Position numbers and translations under genes: made by a program
Shown: piece after piece, positions 9,836 through 22,010 of the stretch
Layout: each line of letters opens with the position of its first letter
How positions within the stretch are numbered: the stretch's first letter is position 1
NCBI RefSeq assembly: GCF_030272615.1
Contig: NC_081412.1
Location: 686,892,583-686,956,582, forward strand
DNA length: 64,000 nucleotides
Direction of reading: 5' to 3'
Source: Cryptomeria japonica
Taxonomy: Eukaryota; Streptophyta; Pinopsida; Cupressales; Cupressaceae
The notes under the pieces: model-generated
Told to the model about the DNA's origin: nothing
The model's input: only the letters and a program-made list of their open reading frames with translations
Databases searched by the model: none

Positions 9836-12204
9836 ATGGCTAGTTATAGAGCTCGATTGCACCTGTCTGACCGAGTGCGTTCATATTAGAGACCTCCTGG
9901 GACTGGCGGCATGGTATTTTTCCATTTTTTTCTTGATTTTTTGCCTATCTTATGCTATTTTCCAAAAAAAAATTCAATGATCATTTTTTCCTTTGCATCA
10001 CGCATTAGCATATCAATTTTCAAGCATTTGCCTTAATTGTACCGCAAATGCCTTAACTGTTATGCAATCGCCTTAACTATTACACATTAGTGTTAAATGT
10101 ACTGAATTCGTTCATATCATCACGCATAAGTGTTTAATGTTACGCATGTGCTCATATCATTACGCATTAGCTATAAATGGCATGCAAAAGCTATAAGTGT
10201 ACCGCATTAGTAATAACTATCATGCATTCGTTGTATGTGAAAAATTTTGTCATGCGTTTGAAAATATTTTAGTTTTTTCATGATTCAATATTTGATATTT
10301 TCAACATTTTCTCATTGCAAGAGAACATTGGAGTGTTATATTGTCGACAGATCAGACCCAGTGGACTTGATCTTCATGTTGACTTACTTGATGAGGAGAT
10401 TGAGCATATCCGCTAGCTCGATTTATATCATATATTACACTTACCAGAGGCTATGGCCAACAGGTCCATGATTACGGCTTTGATAGAGCGGTGGCATTCT
10501 GAGACTTGTTCATTCCATCTTCCGACTAGGGAGGCATCCATTACGTCAGAGGATGTATGGCATATACTGCGTATTTCGATTCATGGTGAGAGAATTGTAT
10601 ACGACCATGACGATGGCATTGCTAGATTATGTGCACTTTTTGAGTGTGAGATACAGGATTTTTGGATCAGTGGCCGATATGACATCCCTTGGGCTTGGTT
10701 AGATTATGATGGCATGACTATTGTACTATGTGGTGTTGTTGGCAGTTTGTTGATACCTGACAGACAAGGTCACGGATTTCTAGTGGGATGGGGCAGAGTG
10801 CTCCATTATATGATTATTCATCAACGAGTATATGCATGGGGTCCATGTCTACTGGCCATGTTGTATTATCAGATGCATGGGATTGTATATCTTTGATATC
10901 GGTCTATCAATTGTGGTGTAACACTACTCCAGACTTGGGCATGGTAGCATATTTCTATTTCGAGGCCTATTATTCATGTTGATTTGCAGCCTAGTGAGCC
11001 TTATGCTTTTAGGTACATAGCAGGTATCAGACACAAGGGTTCAGGTAACACCTTGTATTGGAGACATCAGTTTGACATACTACGGCATTTTATTTGGAGA
11101 CCATACTTAGATTGCCCCGGTTGGGCGGATGACGTAGTACACTTGCCTTTCTATCGACAACAGAGGTATCTGATTGGTAGGACTTTTGAGATGTAGCGGA
11201 TTATAGAGATGTATCTCCCAGGTCAAGTATTGAGATAGTTTGGAGAGGTACAGGTGACTCCAGTTGTTACTGCTTACTTTGCTCATGTATCTCGAGAGGT
11301 ATCTGATTGGCGGGTGTGCATACAACCACATGTTACTTCTGCTGAGTTTGATGCTCTTCAGCCAGTACTTTGGGGCTGGGGTAGAGGTGCAGTGGATCTA
11401 GGGATGACGTTGGAGTATGATGCATGGTTTGCCAGATACAGGTCGATTCCACTTACTGATCCTCTTGTTCCGATTACAGCACAACAGATTCACCATCCTA
11501 GACATCACTTGAGGATAGACATGGGGGAGAGAGTTGGAGGAGGAGAGAAAGGTGGAGTCAAGGGAGGAGGTGAGGGAGATGAGGGAGTAGAGGGAGAGGA
11601 TGATATAAGAGATGAGGGATGTGGCGACGAGGATGTAGACATTGGTGGAAACACCGAGTCTATCAATAGTGGGGATAGCGATGATTCTTCAGAGTCATTG
11701 AGAAGCAAGGACGTGCTTGTTGTAGAGGGTGGGAGAGGACAGGTGGGCGATGAGGATGATCCATAGATTCTTAGAGCATGGATCTAGAGTTTGGAGGAGG
11801 AGGTCGCTAGACGAGATGTCGAGTGAGAGGTCTACCATGTAGACTACGATGCTTTAGAGGCTGAGAGGGATCATCTCCAAAGGGAGAGAGATGATGTAGT
11901 TAGATGATCATAGATGATTCAAGCTGCATATGACCAACACTTTGCTCCAGGTACCGATACACGGAGTGAGTCTAATAGACTTTACTACGCTGCACAAGAG
12001 GCTTTTTACTACCAACAACTTTATCATAACATTGTTCCTGAGGGACAGAGAGCTCCTAGTTTTAGTGTTGTTAGAGGTCATTCTGGTTCTAGTAGGACTT
12101 CCACACGGAGGACCAGAAGTGGTGGTGTTATGGTACCACCTCGGCATCCTGGGACAAGACCTAGTGGACAGGATCCACCTCCTGACAGAGGCAGTGTTGG
12201 TTGA
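9836..12204 (+). pseudogene. Captured plant-mobile-domain (PMD) gene, antisense to gag-pol
   Basis: Predicted exons 9836-9913 and 10324-12204 join in phase 0 to give about 652 codons. Recognisable PMD-family features are ALIERWHSETCSFHLP (from about 10477), EDVWHIL, the LLQTWAW block (about 10924-10944), an FG..Q block near 11236-11256, and a Trp/Arg-rich segment (WGWGRGAVDLGM). A Gly/Glu/Asp-rich linker (about 11520-11760) follows, then a coiled coil (EAERDHLQRERDD) and a basic Ser/Arg/Pro-rich tail. The family includes Arabidopsis MAIN and MAIL1, linked to transposon silencing, and occurs widely as extra ORFs in Ty3/gypsy elements. No indel breaks the frame, but 11 in-frame stops do: 8 TAG, 3 TGA and no TAA (9887, 10414, 10894, 10945, 11194, 11236, 11764, 11785, 11824, 11905, 11911). 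Function in the element is unknown. Confidence 0.8.
9914..10323 (+). other. Predicted intron of the PMD gene
   Basis: GT at 9914-9915 and AG at 10322-10323 join two coding segments in the same frame (phase 0). The interval is T-rich, has a pyrimidine-containing stretch before the acceptor, and holds degenerate units with a CGCATTAG core (about 9995-10260). Not verified by transcripts. Confidence 0.5.
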
Positions 12205-14829
12205 GACATTTTTTATCATGTTATCTGAGCCTTTGGGCTTGTTTATTGTATTCGTACACATTATCATTTTTGAGTTATATATATATATATGATATGCAGG
12301 TTTTGGCAGCGATCTATTTATGTTTTGTTTTCCACATATGCTTATATGATGCTATGAGTTATATGATGCATATCTATTTGATACTATATGATTCATGACT
12401 GCAAAGGTAGTACATGTATGTATCAATGATGCTAATGAATGCAATGGTAGTTATATGAATGCATATTAATGAATGTTTATGATGCAATGGTATCTATATA
12501 TATGTTTAATAGAATCTATTATGAATGCAATAGAATCTATTTTTGTTTTTGTATGATAATGCTAGAACAAATTTTTAACTCAAATACATCATGAAGAAAT
12601 GTGAGTCAGATGATAGAGAGAAGAGATTGATGATAGAAATAATGTTAGAAAGAATGTGATTTAGAGAGAAGATGAGAAATCAACAAGCTATCAATAAACA
12701 TATGAGATGAGAATGAAATTGAAAGAATCACAAACCTATGTCACGTATTTTATTGTGCAAAGTATATTCATCACTGAGCCTTATTATTGATCAATGAAGC
12801 TTAGCACATCAAGGTATAAGGAACCAAGATGTAAAGATATCTCATTGTAGAAACAAACACGTAGCAGACAAGGAGTGAACCCTCCATTCTGGGAATTACA
12901 CTAGGGGTCGAGGTATGTATGGCATCCAATAGTTGAATGCTCATATCACAGACACCCACTAGAGCAATTTTCCCTAGAATTTCATCGGTTCACACCACAA
13001 ACAACAAATAAAGAAAAAGATAATGCCCATCATAGCTCCTCTAGTCACTTGTGGACATCCCTGAGTAGCATAGGAACATAATCTGTCGACAAATGATAAA
13101 AGATAAAGACTGACCTAGATAAAATTCAGCAGTTATACTCACCTTGTGTCTTCATTCTTAGTTGCTTGATGTGATGGTTAATAATGTCTGATCTTAGAAA
13201 GTTGTGGACCTCATTTAAGACTAACCTGTCTAATTTTGAGTGTATCCTCTTTTGTTTAAGACAAGATAATGATCACTTGATATGGATATGATATGATTGA
13301 TAAGATAGGTTGATCAGTTGATTGCAAATGTCTGACTGGATAGTCGTGTCCTTTGTTAAATTCGTGCGAAGCATTTGCTGGCTATCTGCTAGGGTATTTG
13401 TTTCTCGCAAGACATTTTATTGCAAGTTTTTTGATTGATTTATTTTTTGATTTTTAGTTATTTTCCATGAGCTTTTTTAATGTTTTGGATTATGAGGATT
13501 GATATTTGAATGTTTTTTATAGTTTTTTTCAAGAGATTTTGTAGATGTTTTTGGTTGATTTTTCTGGACATTATATGGATGTTTTTGGATTTTAAGTTTT
13601 CACTTTTTTTGGATTTTAAGTTTTTCATTGTTTATGGATTTTGATTTTTTCATTGTTTTTGGTATTTTTTTAGGACTTTATATGATTTTTAGGATTTTTT
13701 CAGTTATGCCCCCATTGTGCAGACCTGTATGACATGATGATTTGCAGAATACATGTGGAGACAATGAATTTTTTACATGACCTATGTTAATGCAATATGC
13801 ATGATGAAGATGCCTTTCCTATTCGAACAAGGTTGAATGTGTTTGTTTTAGCATTTTTAATACACCAATTGAAATGGAGGTGAAAAATATTTCATAGATA
13901 AGCGGTCAATCGATCCCTAAGTCCCTTTGGAACATTCAACTCAACACACTTAGTGACTAGGATTTACAAATGGAGACGTGGAAAACTTCTCCATTGGTTC
14001 TTGAAACTTTGATCTTCTTTTGCCCATGTGTGTGTAGATGAGTTAATTCCTTCTCTTGTGTTCACTAAAGATCCTTAGAATCCTATATGAATAGCTACCT
14101 GGATTATCCTAACTTCAAAAGCATCTCGACTAGAGCCTTGCTATCAGCAAGCTTTTCGAGCTCCGACGAGGTTATAGACTATAATTTCTCAAATATTGCT
14201 CCATTGCCAGTAGGCGTTCATAGCCCTAATAAAGTTACTTGCATGGTCCCATAGTTAATCTTTTTATCACACTCGTATGCCTGATACTTCAGTTATATAT
14301 CATTGCTCTTTTGCCTTGAGATGAATATTTGGCATAGCATTTTTTCTTTTTCTTTTCTTTTGCCTTGACTTGTAAGTAATGAAACCTACTTGAATGTGAC
14401 AATTATAGCGGCGCTGAAGTAGAATTTTAGATTTTTCACTTGTCATATGATCAACTAGGTGTCTATAATGAATTAAAGATCTTCTTAATATGCTTGAAAT
14501 ATAGCAATTGATAGATTTTGGGTTAACATGTCTCAAATAGTGAAATCACTACCAAATCATAAGTAAAGTGTTGTCATAGGGTAATGTTGAAAATGAATGA
14601 CCTTAGAACACTAAAGACTTCATGTCTAAATATCTAAGAAAGTTGATGACCCTTGCTTCTCTTGAATGCAAACAAATGATAAACTTAAACAATTGCCTTG
14701 TTTTATTGGTGTTGCTATATGAAAATGCAGAAACTTTGAGAATGCAATGCATTAAAAAAAGAAATGATATGTAATGCAATGCTTTGAATAATATGATATG
14801 CAATGCAGAAAGTAAAACCTAAACTAACC
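12205..14829 (-). other. Non-coding 3' region of the Tat element between PMD and pol
   Basis: No supportable ORF on either strand. It contains a TA run near 12276, short degenerate repeats of GAATGCA/ATGAATG type (12360-12540), and a T-rich tract with recurring TTTTTGGATTTTAAG units (13400-13700). The gag-pol frame on the minus strand and the PMD frame on the plus strand both end facing this region, so it may hold both transcript ends. No polyadenylation signal is assigned. Confidence 0.6.
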
Positions 14830-15938
14830 CAGCCCTTAGGTATAATATTGTTTAAGGTGCATGTTGTTCATAGGGTTAGAGAGTGGATCTCCCTCCATGG
14901 TAGCCAAATTATATGCTCCATTGCCTATAACCCTTGTTATGATGAAAGGACCTAGCCAGTTAGGTTCGAAATTCCCTGGTTTTTCTCATTCTGCTAGGTT
15001 CCTTTGATTTTCTTTTAGAATTAGATCTCCCACTCCAAAATTTTGTGGGCGGACTCGTTTATTATAACTCTGTCTCAGTCTATTTTGATACCCTTGTAGA
15101 TGATTGAATGTTGTTTGTCTTTTTTCATCAAGTGTTTCTAGTTCTTGTAACCTTGCTACCCGGTAGTCTTCCTCTGATATGATGTTCTGTAAGGAGAGTC
15201 TTAGAGATGGTATTTTTATTTCAATGGGGAGGATTGCTTTTGTACCATAGACCAAGGAATATGGTGTTGCTCCTATAGGTGTGCATACTCATGTTCCGTA
15301 AGCCCAAAGAGCGGGATTTAACTGGAGATGCTAGTCACGTCTTGTGTCAGTGACAACTTTCTTAAGAATTTTCAATATTGTTTTATTTGTTGCCTCTTCT
15401 TGTCCATTGCTTTGTGGATAATATGGTGTGGCAAATCTCTATTGTATGTGAAATTTCTCACACAACTCTTTCACTTCCTGGTTTTTAAAATGATGTCTAT
15501 TATCTGTTACGAAGCACAATGGAATCCCGTATCTACATATAATGTAGTTGAGCATGAATTTTGTTAACTGTTTTCCAGTAGTGTATGTAATAAGAATTGA
15601 CTTAACCCATTTGGTAAAGTACTCAGTGGTCGTTAAGATGAACATGTGCCCATTGGAAGAAGTAGGGTTAATTTTACCCACTAGATCTAATCCCCATTGT
15701 GAAAATGGCCATGGTGACATAATGGGTTGAAGATCTTGTGTTGGTGCATGAATGAGGTCTCCATTAATTTGGCATTGCTTACATTTTTGTACATACTTAT
15801 AAGCGTCCTTTTCCATAGTTGGCCTGTAATAACCTATTCTCAACAATTTCTTTGACAATGGTGGACCACTTTGGTAAGACTCGCAAATTCCATCATGGAC
15901 TTCCTTTAAAGAAAGTTGCACTTCATTCTCATCAAGAC
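14830..15938 (-). pseudogene. Integrase of the Tat element
   Basis: The minus strand encodes the zinc-binding end (C-x2-C in CKQCQ near 15775), the core with WGLDLVGKI (first catalytic Asp, about 15680), FVTDNRHHF (second Asp, about 15500; the usual Gly after DN is Arg), and a YYPQSNGQ-like segment near 15430. After these come the C-terminal segment with VYGTKAILPIEI (15255-15220) and a GPFIITRVIGNGAYNL block near 14920. Stops and frame changes near 15437 and 15310-15340 separate the pieces. By family it would insert the cDNA into chromosomal DNA. It follows the aRNH domain. Confidence 0.85.
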
Positions 15939-15939
15939 A

Positions 15940-16641
15940 TCAGAGAAGAGTTCCATCGAAGCCCTTTCTGTATAAAGTATCATCTATAATGGTGTATCTA
16001 GATGCCTGACGAATAAAGGTCTTCTTTTGATTTCTGGATAGATCCGGTGACATGTACTGAGTATGTAAATATGTATATATTTCCTTGTACCAAGGTGATT
16101 CTAGACCCATAATTGCACATAAATATTTTGTTGGGGGAGTCTCATATGCCGGTAGCATCAACTGTTCTATGATGAACTCAAACTGAGTTTCGTTAGCAGG
16201 CATATTCAAAAGAGATCCTAAGGTAGCCATGGCATCTGTTGCCTTGTTTTGTATCCTTGGGATCTGTTTGAAGGTAATTTTGCTAAAGTGCTCCTTGTAA
16301 TCTTCTACCATCTCTTTATAAGGCATGAGTTTGTCATCCTTCATGTTATAATCATCATTGACCTGGTTTACAATCAATTGCGAATCACCATAGACCTGTA
16401 ATTCTTGTATTCTCCATTGTACAGGTGTACGAAGCCCTATGAGGAGAGTTTCATATTCATCTATATTGTTTGTGCATTGGAAATTGATCCTAAATGACTT
16501 AGGTATAGCATCCCCTTGAGGGGTGACGAAAAGAATCCCTGCTCCAGATCCATGACTTGTATATGACCCATCAAAATATAATTTCCACATTATAGATGCA
16601 GTTAATGTAAACATGGATTCGTTTGGAAAGTCTATCAGCAA
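15940..16641 (-). pseudogene. Second (archaeal-type) RNase H domain, aRNH
   Basis: A 233-codon open stretch. Signature residues are LYFDGSYTSHGSGAGI (first acidic residue), NNIDEYETLLIGL (catalytic Glu in EYE) and VYGDSQLIVNQV (Asp). ATDAMATLGS is the usual C-terminal block, and DYKEHFSKITFKQIPR lies in between. This extra RNase H between the normal RNase H and integrase is what defines Tat elements among plant Ty3/gypsy. The catalytic residues look present, so the segment itself is well preserved although the surrounding frame is broken. By family it degrades RNA in RNA-DNA hybrids. Confidence 0.85.
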
Positions 16642-16682
16642 CGGGTGACTATCCTGTAAAGGAGCCTCTGCTAATTGATCTA

Positions 16683-18167
16683 CTATATTTTGTCCTTTGA
16701 TGGCTTTTTGTCTATGTATTCTATATCAAACTTGCTCAGGATCATAACCCACTTAGCCAATTGCCCAGTCAATGTTGCTTTGCTCAATAAGTACTTGAGT
16801 GGATCAAAGCATGCAATGAGTTGTACCTTATGACTTAGCATGTAATGTATGATCTTTTGGGATGCAAAGATTACTGCTAAGCATGCTCTCTCTATAGGGG
16901 TATAATTAAGCTCATAGCCAATGAGAATACTACTTATATAATAAATGGCTCTTTCTTTTCCTTTTTCGTCATGTTGTGCCAACAGAGCTCCTAGAGCTGA
17001 GTTTGTTGCTAATATGTATAACAATAAAGGTTTTCCTGGAGTAGGTGATACTAACACTGGTGTGTTTAAAAGATAATCTTTCAGAGCTTGGAAAGCTTCT
17101 TGGCATTGTTCTATCCATTTAAAAGTAACTCCTTTCTTGAGTAAATGTTGGAAGGGGTGACACTTATCTACCAACTGTGCTATGAATCTCCTTATAGATT
17201 GCAATCTTCCTTATAACCCCCTTAGTTGTTTGAGTGTTGATGGAGGTTGCATATCAATGATTGCCTTGACCTTGGCAGGGTCTACTTCAATTCCTCTATT
17301 GGACACAATAAACCCTAACAGGTTACCTGTTGTTACACCAAACACACACTTCTTTAGATTTAATCTGACATTATATTGCTCCAACTGATCAAATATTTGT
17401 GCAAGGACCATAAAGTGACCTTCTCTTGTCTATGATTTAGCCAATATGTCATCCACATAATCTTCCATTATGTTGTGGATCATGTCATGAAACAGTGTTG
17501 TCATGGCTCTTTGGTATGTTGCCCCAACGTTTTTGAGACCAAATGGCATCATATTCTAGCAGTATGTTCCCCATGGGCATGTAAAGACCATTTTATGTTG
17601 ATCTTCTAGTGCAATTTTAATCTGGATTTATCCTGAGAAACCATCCAATAAGGAGAGCATTTCATTTCCAGCTGTTAGGTCAACTATCATATCGATATTG
17701 GGTAGCGGGAAGTCATCCTTAGGACAAGCTTTATTTAGATCCCAGAAATCCGTGCAAATTCTTATGCCTCCTATGGGCTTAGTCATAGGTACCAGGTTGG
17801 ATATCCATTCGGCATAGTCAATAGGTCTAATGAAACCTACATCTATCATCTTTTGTAGTTCTATTTTAACCAGTAATGCAATACTTGGATGCATTTTTCT
17901 CAATTTTTGCTTGTAAGGTTTAACTCCTGGTATCAAAGGTAAATGATGCAACACTAATTCAGGGTCTAAGCCTGGCATATCTGCGTATGACCAAGAAAAA
18001 TTGATAGGTCCTTGCTTGAAAAAATCAATGAATCTGTCTTTTTCTTCTTTGTTTAGTGATTTTGCCAAGTGCATGTTATGTACAATCTCTCCTTCTGCTA
18101 TGTTTACTTCTTTTGTTTCTTTTATAAGCAATGTTGAACTTTCTCTTTCAATAGGAAGGTTACCCAA
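16683..18167 (-). pseudogene. Reverse transcriptase and RNase H of the Tat element
   Basis: RT blocks on the minus strand are VGFIRPIDYAEWISNLV (about 17850), RICTDFWDLNKACPKDDFPLP (about 17760), MLSLLDGFSG (17630) and DYVDDIL near 17450 (catalytic YVDD). LLGFIVSNRGIEVDP follows (about 17310). The RNase H that follows has LLLYILATNSALGALLAQ, where the usual catalytic Asp of the first block is Thr, then ERAIYYIS and ERACLAVIFA. Stops occur near 17626, 17565, 17430 and 17208; most flanking codons remain readable. RNA-templated DNA synthesis is the role by family; this copy is inactive. Confidence 0.9.
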
Positions 18168-18964
18168 CTCGCTCTTGCCATTATGGGTAGTTTGATCTTT
18201 ATCTTCTGTTGTAGAAGTACTTTCTTCTCCAAAGTATGTTATTCTATCCAGGTCTATAGCAAACCCTTCTTTGTGATCACCTTATGGAAATCCTTCTCCG
18301 ACTCCGAGAAATTATGCAATTGCTTTGTCGTTTTCAAACTAATCCAGTGTTGGTTTTCCTTCTTGCCCCAATCAATCAAGTGTGAATGTATAAGGGGTAA
18401 ATCAATACTCCCTTCCATAGTAGACTCTGATAACATGAAGACTTGATTGTTTGAATGACTTTGTGTATTTTCATCTTGTATTGGCTTTATTTGATACCTT
18501 AATATGACACTTGTTGGTGGGCTAGAATCATGGAGCGATAAGAACTTGTAGTCATGAGAGTTTGTCTCAATTTCAATGTATGTTTCATCATGTGAGCTAT
18601 CATCACTTATTTCTTCTTGTTCCTGCCGCTAATTCTGTTGTAGATTGACTAGTCTTCTTTGGACAATAGTTACCCTTCTTAAACCTCATATAAGCCTTTG
18701 CAATCTTTCTTCATTCTATTCATCAGGTTGAGCCTGAGTCGTTTCCCATGGCAGAAGCAGTGATAATAACCATGGATTAGATTCATTTGCCAGTGGTAAA
18801 CCTACATCTGTTGCCACATTAGCTTGTGTTGTTGTCTCAACAACTGCATCATTTTGTGACTCAGTGCTAGGTTCTTGCAGGAGTTGTCTCATGTCTTATT
18901 CATCCGATTCTGCACTAGGCGATGTGGGTACTTGATTACTTGTTTGAGATGAAGATGGAAGCAC

Positions 18965-19228
18965 CTACGTGGACAAATCACTTTGTGGTATGTAGTCTGA
19001 CAATTTCATTGGTCGATTTAGTATATCAAGGGTATGTTGTCTTGCCTCAGTGATATGTGGTACATGCTTATACCCCAATCCTTGATTCCTTGGATTATCA
19101 TTAGGAACAATAGGCTCTAATATTCCTTGTTTATGTAACCCCAGGCCTGTGGTACCATCATATCCATGTCTCTGGAGCATTTTGAATCCATTGCCATACT
19201 GATCTGTGGGTATTCTAGGTATTGTCAT
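18965..19228 (-). pseudogene. G-patch domain segment between protease and RT
   Basis: The product contains NGFKMLQRHGYDGTTGLGLH followed by KQGILEPI, matching the G-patch pattern (aromatic/hydrophobic, Gly spacing, GLG, then G...PI). G-patches are nucleic-acid or helicase-binding modules and are known next to the protease in some retroelements. A less ordered segment (18300-18960) with Gln/Ser/Glu-rich stretches and several stops links it to the RT. Confidence 0.7.
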
Positions 19229-19249
19229 ATGATCTTCTTCTCTATATAT

Positions 19250-20760
19250 CTAATGGTTAACATCTTCATTCAAGGATTCTTCTTGTAAGTCACCCCATCT
19301 AATGAAAGAGCATGAGTCTATATATCTGACAATTTCTTTTCCTTTGCCTTGTTTTTGTACTGTATTGTGAGGTTTCCCAAAAGACTTAGGAGAAAGAGAC
19401 AACTGTTTCCCACTTAAATTATTTGCAATAGAATACTCTCCACAACCTATATCTTTTATTTGTAAGGAGGATATTATAGGCATATCCTTTTTTGTTTCTA
19501 TGATTGTTAATGCCTCCAGTTGTGTAGTGAGAGGTGTTGCTTGATTAATAGGTACCTGATTATCCACACTTTCTTTCAAGTAATTACAATGTTGGAACAG
19601 ATTTGGATCACCCTTTATGGTGATTTCAATACCATTATATAGGAATTTGACACACTGATGAAATGTAGATGGTACTGCTTGCATGGTGTGGATCCATGGG
19701 TGGCCCAATAACATGTTATATCCCAGTTCTTTGTCCAAGACTTGAAAAAGAAACCTCTATTGTTATAAGTCCCACTTGTACGGGTAATGCTACAATGCCT
19801 TTTGATAGACGTTCTTCATCATCGTATGCCTTGATATTTATCCTCTTGGATAAAGCAATGTGAAGTTCAGAATATCCTAGTGCCTTAACCAGTTTTAAAG
19901 TACAAATGTATGTAAGCTTCCAGATGTAGTGGGTCATTATGAAGCAGTCTATCACTAGGAATATCTTGTTTTGTGAATGCAATACGTGTGCCTTGTGTCA
20001 AATTTCCTACCATAGACTGGAAGGCATTTTCATCTATATCTCTATCCACTACCGAATCTTGAAGTGCTTTGTCCAGTATAGCTCTATGAGTGGGTGAAAT
20101 ACGCAAAATTTTGAATAATGATATCTGTGTCGGACTTTTCTTAAGTTTCTCAACAACATTATAGATCCCTGTTGTTGGTGGTTGATTTTGTGGTATTCCT
20201 TGTAAAGTTACCTTTGATCTGCGAGTAACTACTACACAGTCTCTGTCTCTGGGAGTTATGGTGATCGTAGCCACTGTATCATATGACTTATAGGTTTTGT
20301 CAGTATCATATGCTGTGTTATCAAGATTTATGTTAAATCCCTCTTCATAGTCTTTATGTGTATGTTTGACATCCATGATGTGTTCTATGATTTCATCTTC
20401 AAACCAACCTGAATGAGATGGTTGATCATGCCCCCAGTCTCTAAGACAAATATTTCTATCATCATAGTATTTTGGTGCCTCTGATATCATGCAAATTTGG
20501 TTATTGTCTATGTGAGTGTCTTGATATTTCTCATCTTGATCAAGTGTTTCTTGTGAATCATTGTTTACTATATCTCTTGAGCTAATGGCATGAATAGTGT
20601 AGTCATATGAGACCTTTGTGTAGTTAGTTGTATTGTCTTGAGTACCTAATGTGGTAGCTTTCCCTTTGTCATGCTTAACAAATGGATCCTTAAAGATTGT
20701 ATGATTCATGTTTGTTGAGGTTTTATCAGTATTGATTGTAATGTCACCTTGGTTTATCAT
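19250..20760 (-). pseudogene. Protease region of the Tat element, active site deleted
   Basis: The N-terminal segment contains SLFKILRISPTHRAILDKAL and DENAFQSMVGNLT, a block typical just before the Tat protease. The C-terminal half has LKLVKALGYSEL and YNMLLGHPWIHTMQAVPST (about 19715-19660), the flap and C-terminal protease blocks. At about 19905-19915 the reading jumps from the HLEAYIH segment directly to CTLKLVKALG with a frame change. The DSG/DGG-type active-site loop expected between them is absent, consistent with a deletion of a few tens of bases. The protease would therefore be inactive. Confidence 0.7.
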
Positions 20761-21024
20761 ATCTTGAGACTTGGACCAAGTTTTTCAACTCATAGCAACT
20801 TGCTACTTTGTGACCTTTTGTCCAATGATAAACACAGAAATCATTATTGTTCCACCATGTGGGTTTGAAAGGACCTAGTTCATATACTCTTATTTCCAGT
20901 AAAGTGATCATGTTTGTCTGTATTAACTTTTTGAGTGCTGACTCAATAGGTTCTCCTAAAGGTGTGTAATTCCTTCTTGGAGCATTTACTCAGGGGTACC
21001 TTGTGTTCATATTTTGTATAGCAT

Positions 21025-22010
21025 TTACATTTGTTGAAGTAAGGTTATTCTCTGTCTCATTCCCAAAGATAAAACCGGTTGAGTTTTGTCTATCATTCTG
21101 GTGTCTACAATACCATCATTGGCCACATTTTTGTTTTTCAACCAAAACTTCGATTTGTCATTGTTGTTGGTGTTGCCATACTTAATAAGGCCTTGTTCCA
21201 CTAGTCCCTTCTTACATTTGAGAGATTTTTCCGTGATTTGTTTGAATGTGGTTAAACATTGCATTTGTATCAGATATTTAATCTAGGAAATCAAGTTTTC
21301 TATGAGCATATCCACTTGCTCTATTTATGGGATAACTGTCTTGCACGTCCTATAGAGAGCCCTCCATCGTTGTATGAAGGATGCAAATGTTTCATTCTCA
21401 TATTGTTTAGCAGCACACAAGCCCATCAAAGTAACCAGGGTTTCAATGTTATGTGAGAAGTTTGCAATAAATTGTTCAGCTAATTCTCCCCATAATGTGA
21501 TGGTTGGTGGCAAATGTAAAAACCACTCTAAAGTCAAACCCCCTAGACTTTTAGGAAATAGTCTCATGAAGTAAGTATCTTCTGTTGCAACCTCTATACA
21601 TGTCATAAAAAACTCTATGATATGGTCTCTAGGATCACCCTTCCCTCGATATCTGTCAAATTTAGGTGTTTCAAAATACAAATTTTGTAATTGTTGTGCC
21701 AGAATATCTATTTGGGTCAAAGGTACACCTTATGTTTGTGTATGTCCCACAAAAGGATTCATGGTTGCATAACTAGGAGGTTGTTGGAAGGTACCATGAT
21801 TATAATTTTGTGTGTTGTGTGTTCCACTAGGTACCGTGAAATAAGTGATATGCGAACCCATGTTTGGTGGAGTTGTACTTGTTGTATTGGTAAGACCTAG
21901 ATTTACATTTTGGTGACTATATGTTGATCCTATAGAATAGGAAACCAGAGGTTGGGTTGCACTTGTTGCTTGTGTTTGAATAGGTGTTGAGACACTTGAT
22001 ATTATCGGTA
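21025..22010 (-). pseudogene. Gag of the Tat element
   Basis: An N-terminal Thr/Ser/Gln-rich part (about 21990-21725) leads into the Retrotrans_gag capsid region: FDRYRGKGDPRDHIIEF, LTLEWFLHLPP, ELAEQFIANFSHN, then FASFIQRWRALY (21720-21325). ITEKSLKCKKGLVEQGLIK follows at about 21235-21180. Between 21000 and 20760 the frame continues, with stops, to a knuckle-like CVYHWTKGHKVASC. No clear initiator ATG was found, and a stop (TAA) sits near 21730. It forms the capsid by family. Upstream, 22500-22740 on the minus strand has a charged, helix-like open stretch that could be an N-terminal extension. Confidence 0.8.

Noticed and set aside
11505-11708. Minus-strand Ser/Pro-rich ORF
   Set aside because: Shadow of the Gly/Glu/Asp-rich linker of the PMD frame.
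9836-12204. Reading the many in-frame TAG/TGA codons as recoded or edited sense codons
   Set aside because: Plant nuclear genes use the standard code and lack C-to-U editing. Paired copies in this window show simple C-to-T changes at CAG, and methylation decay explains the bias.
14955-14985. GGTTCGAAATTCC as a possible tRNA T-loop
   Set aside because: Falls within the integrase frame and there is no matching acceptor stem, D-arm or anticodon arm nearby.
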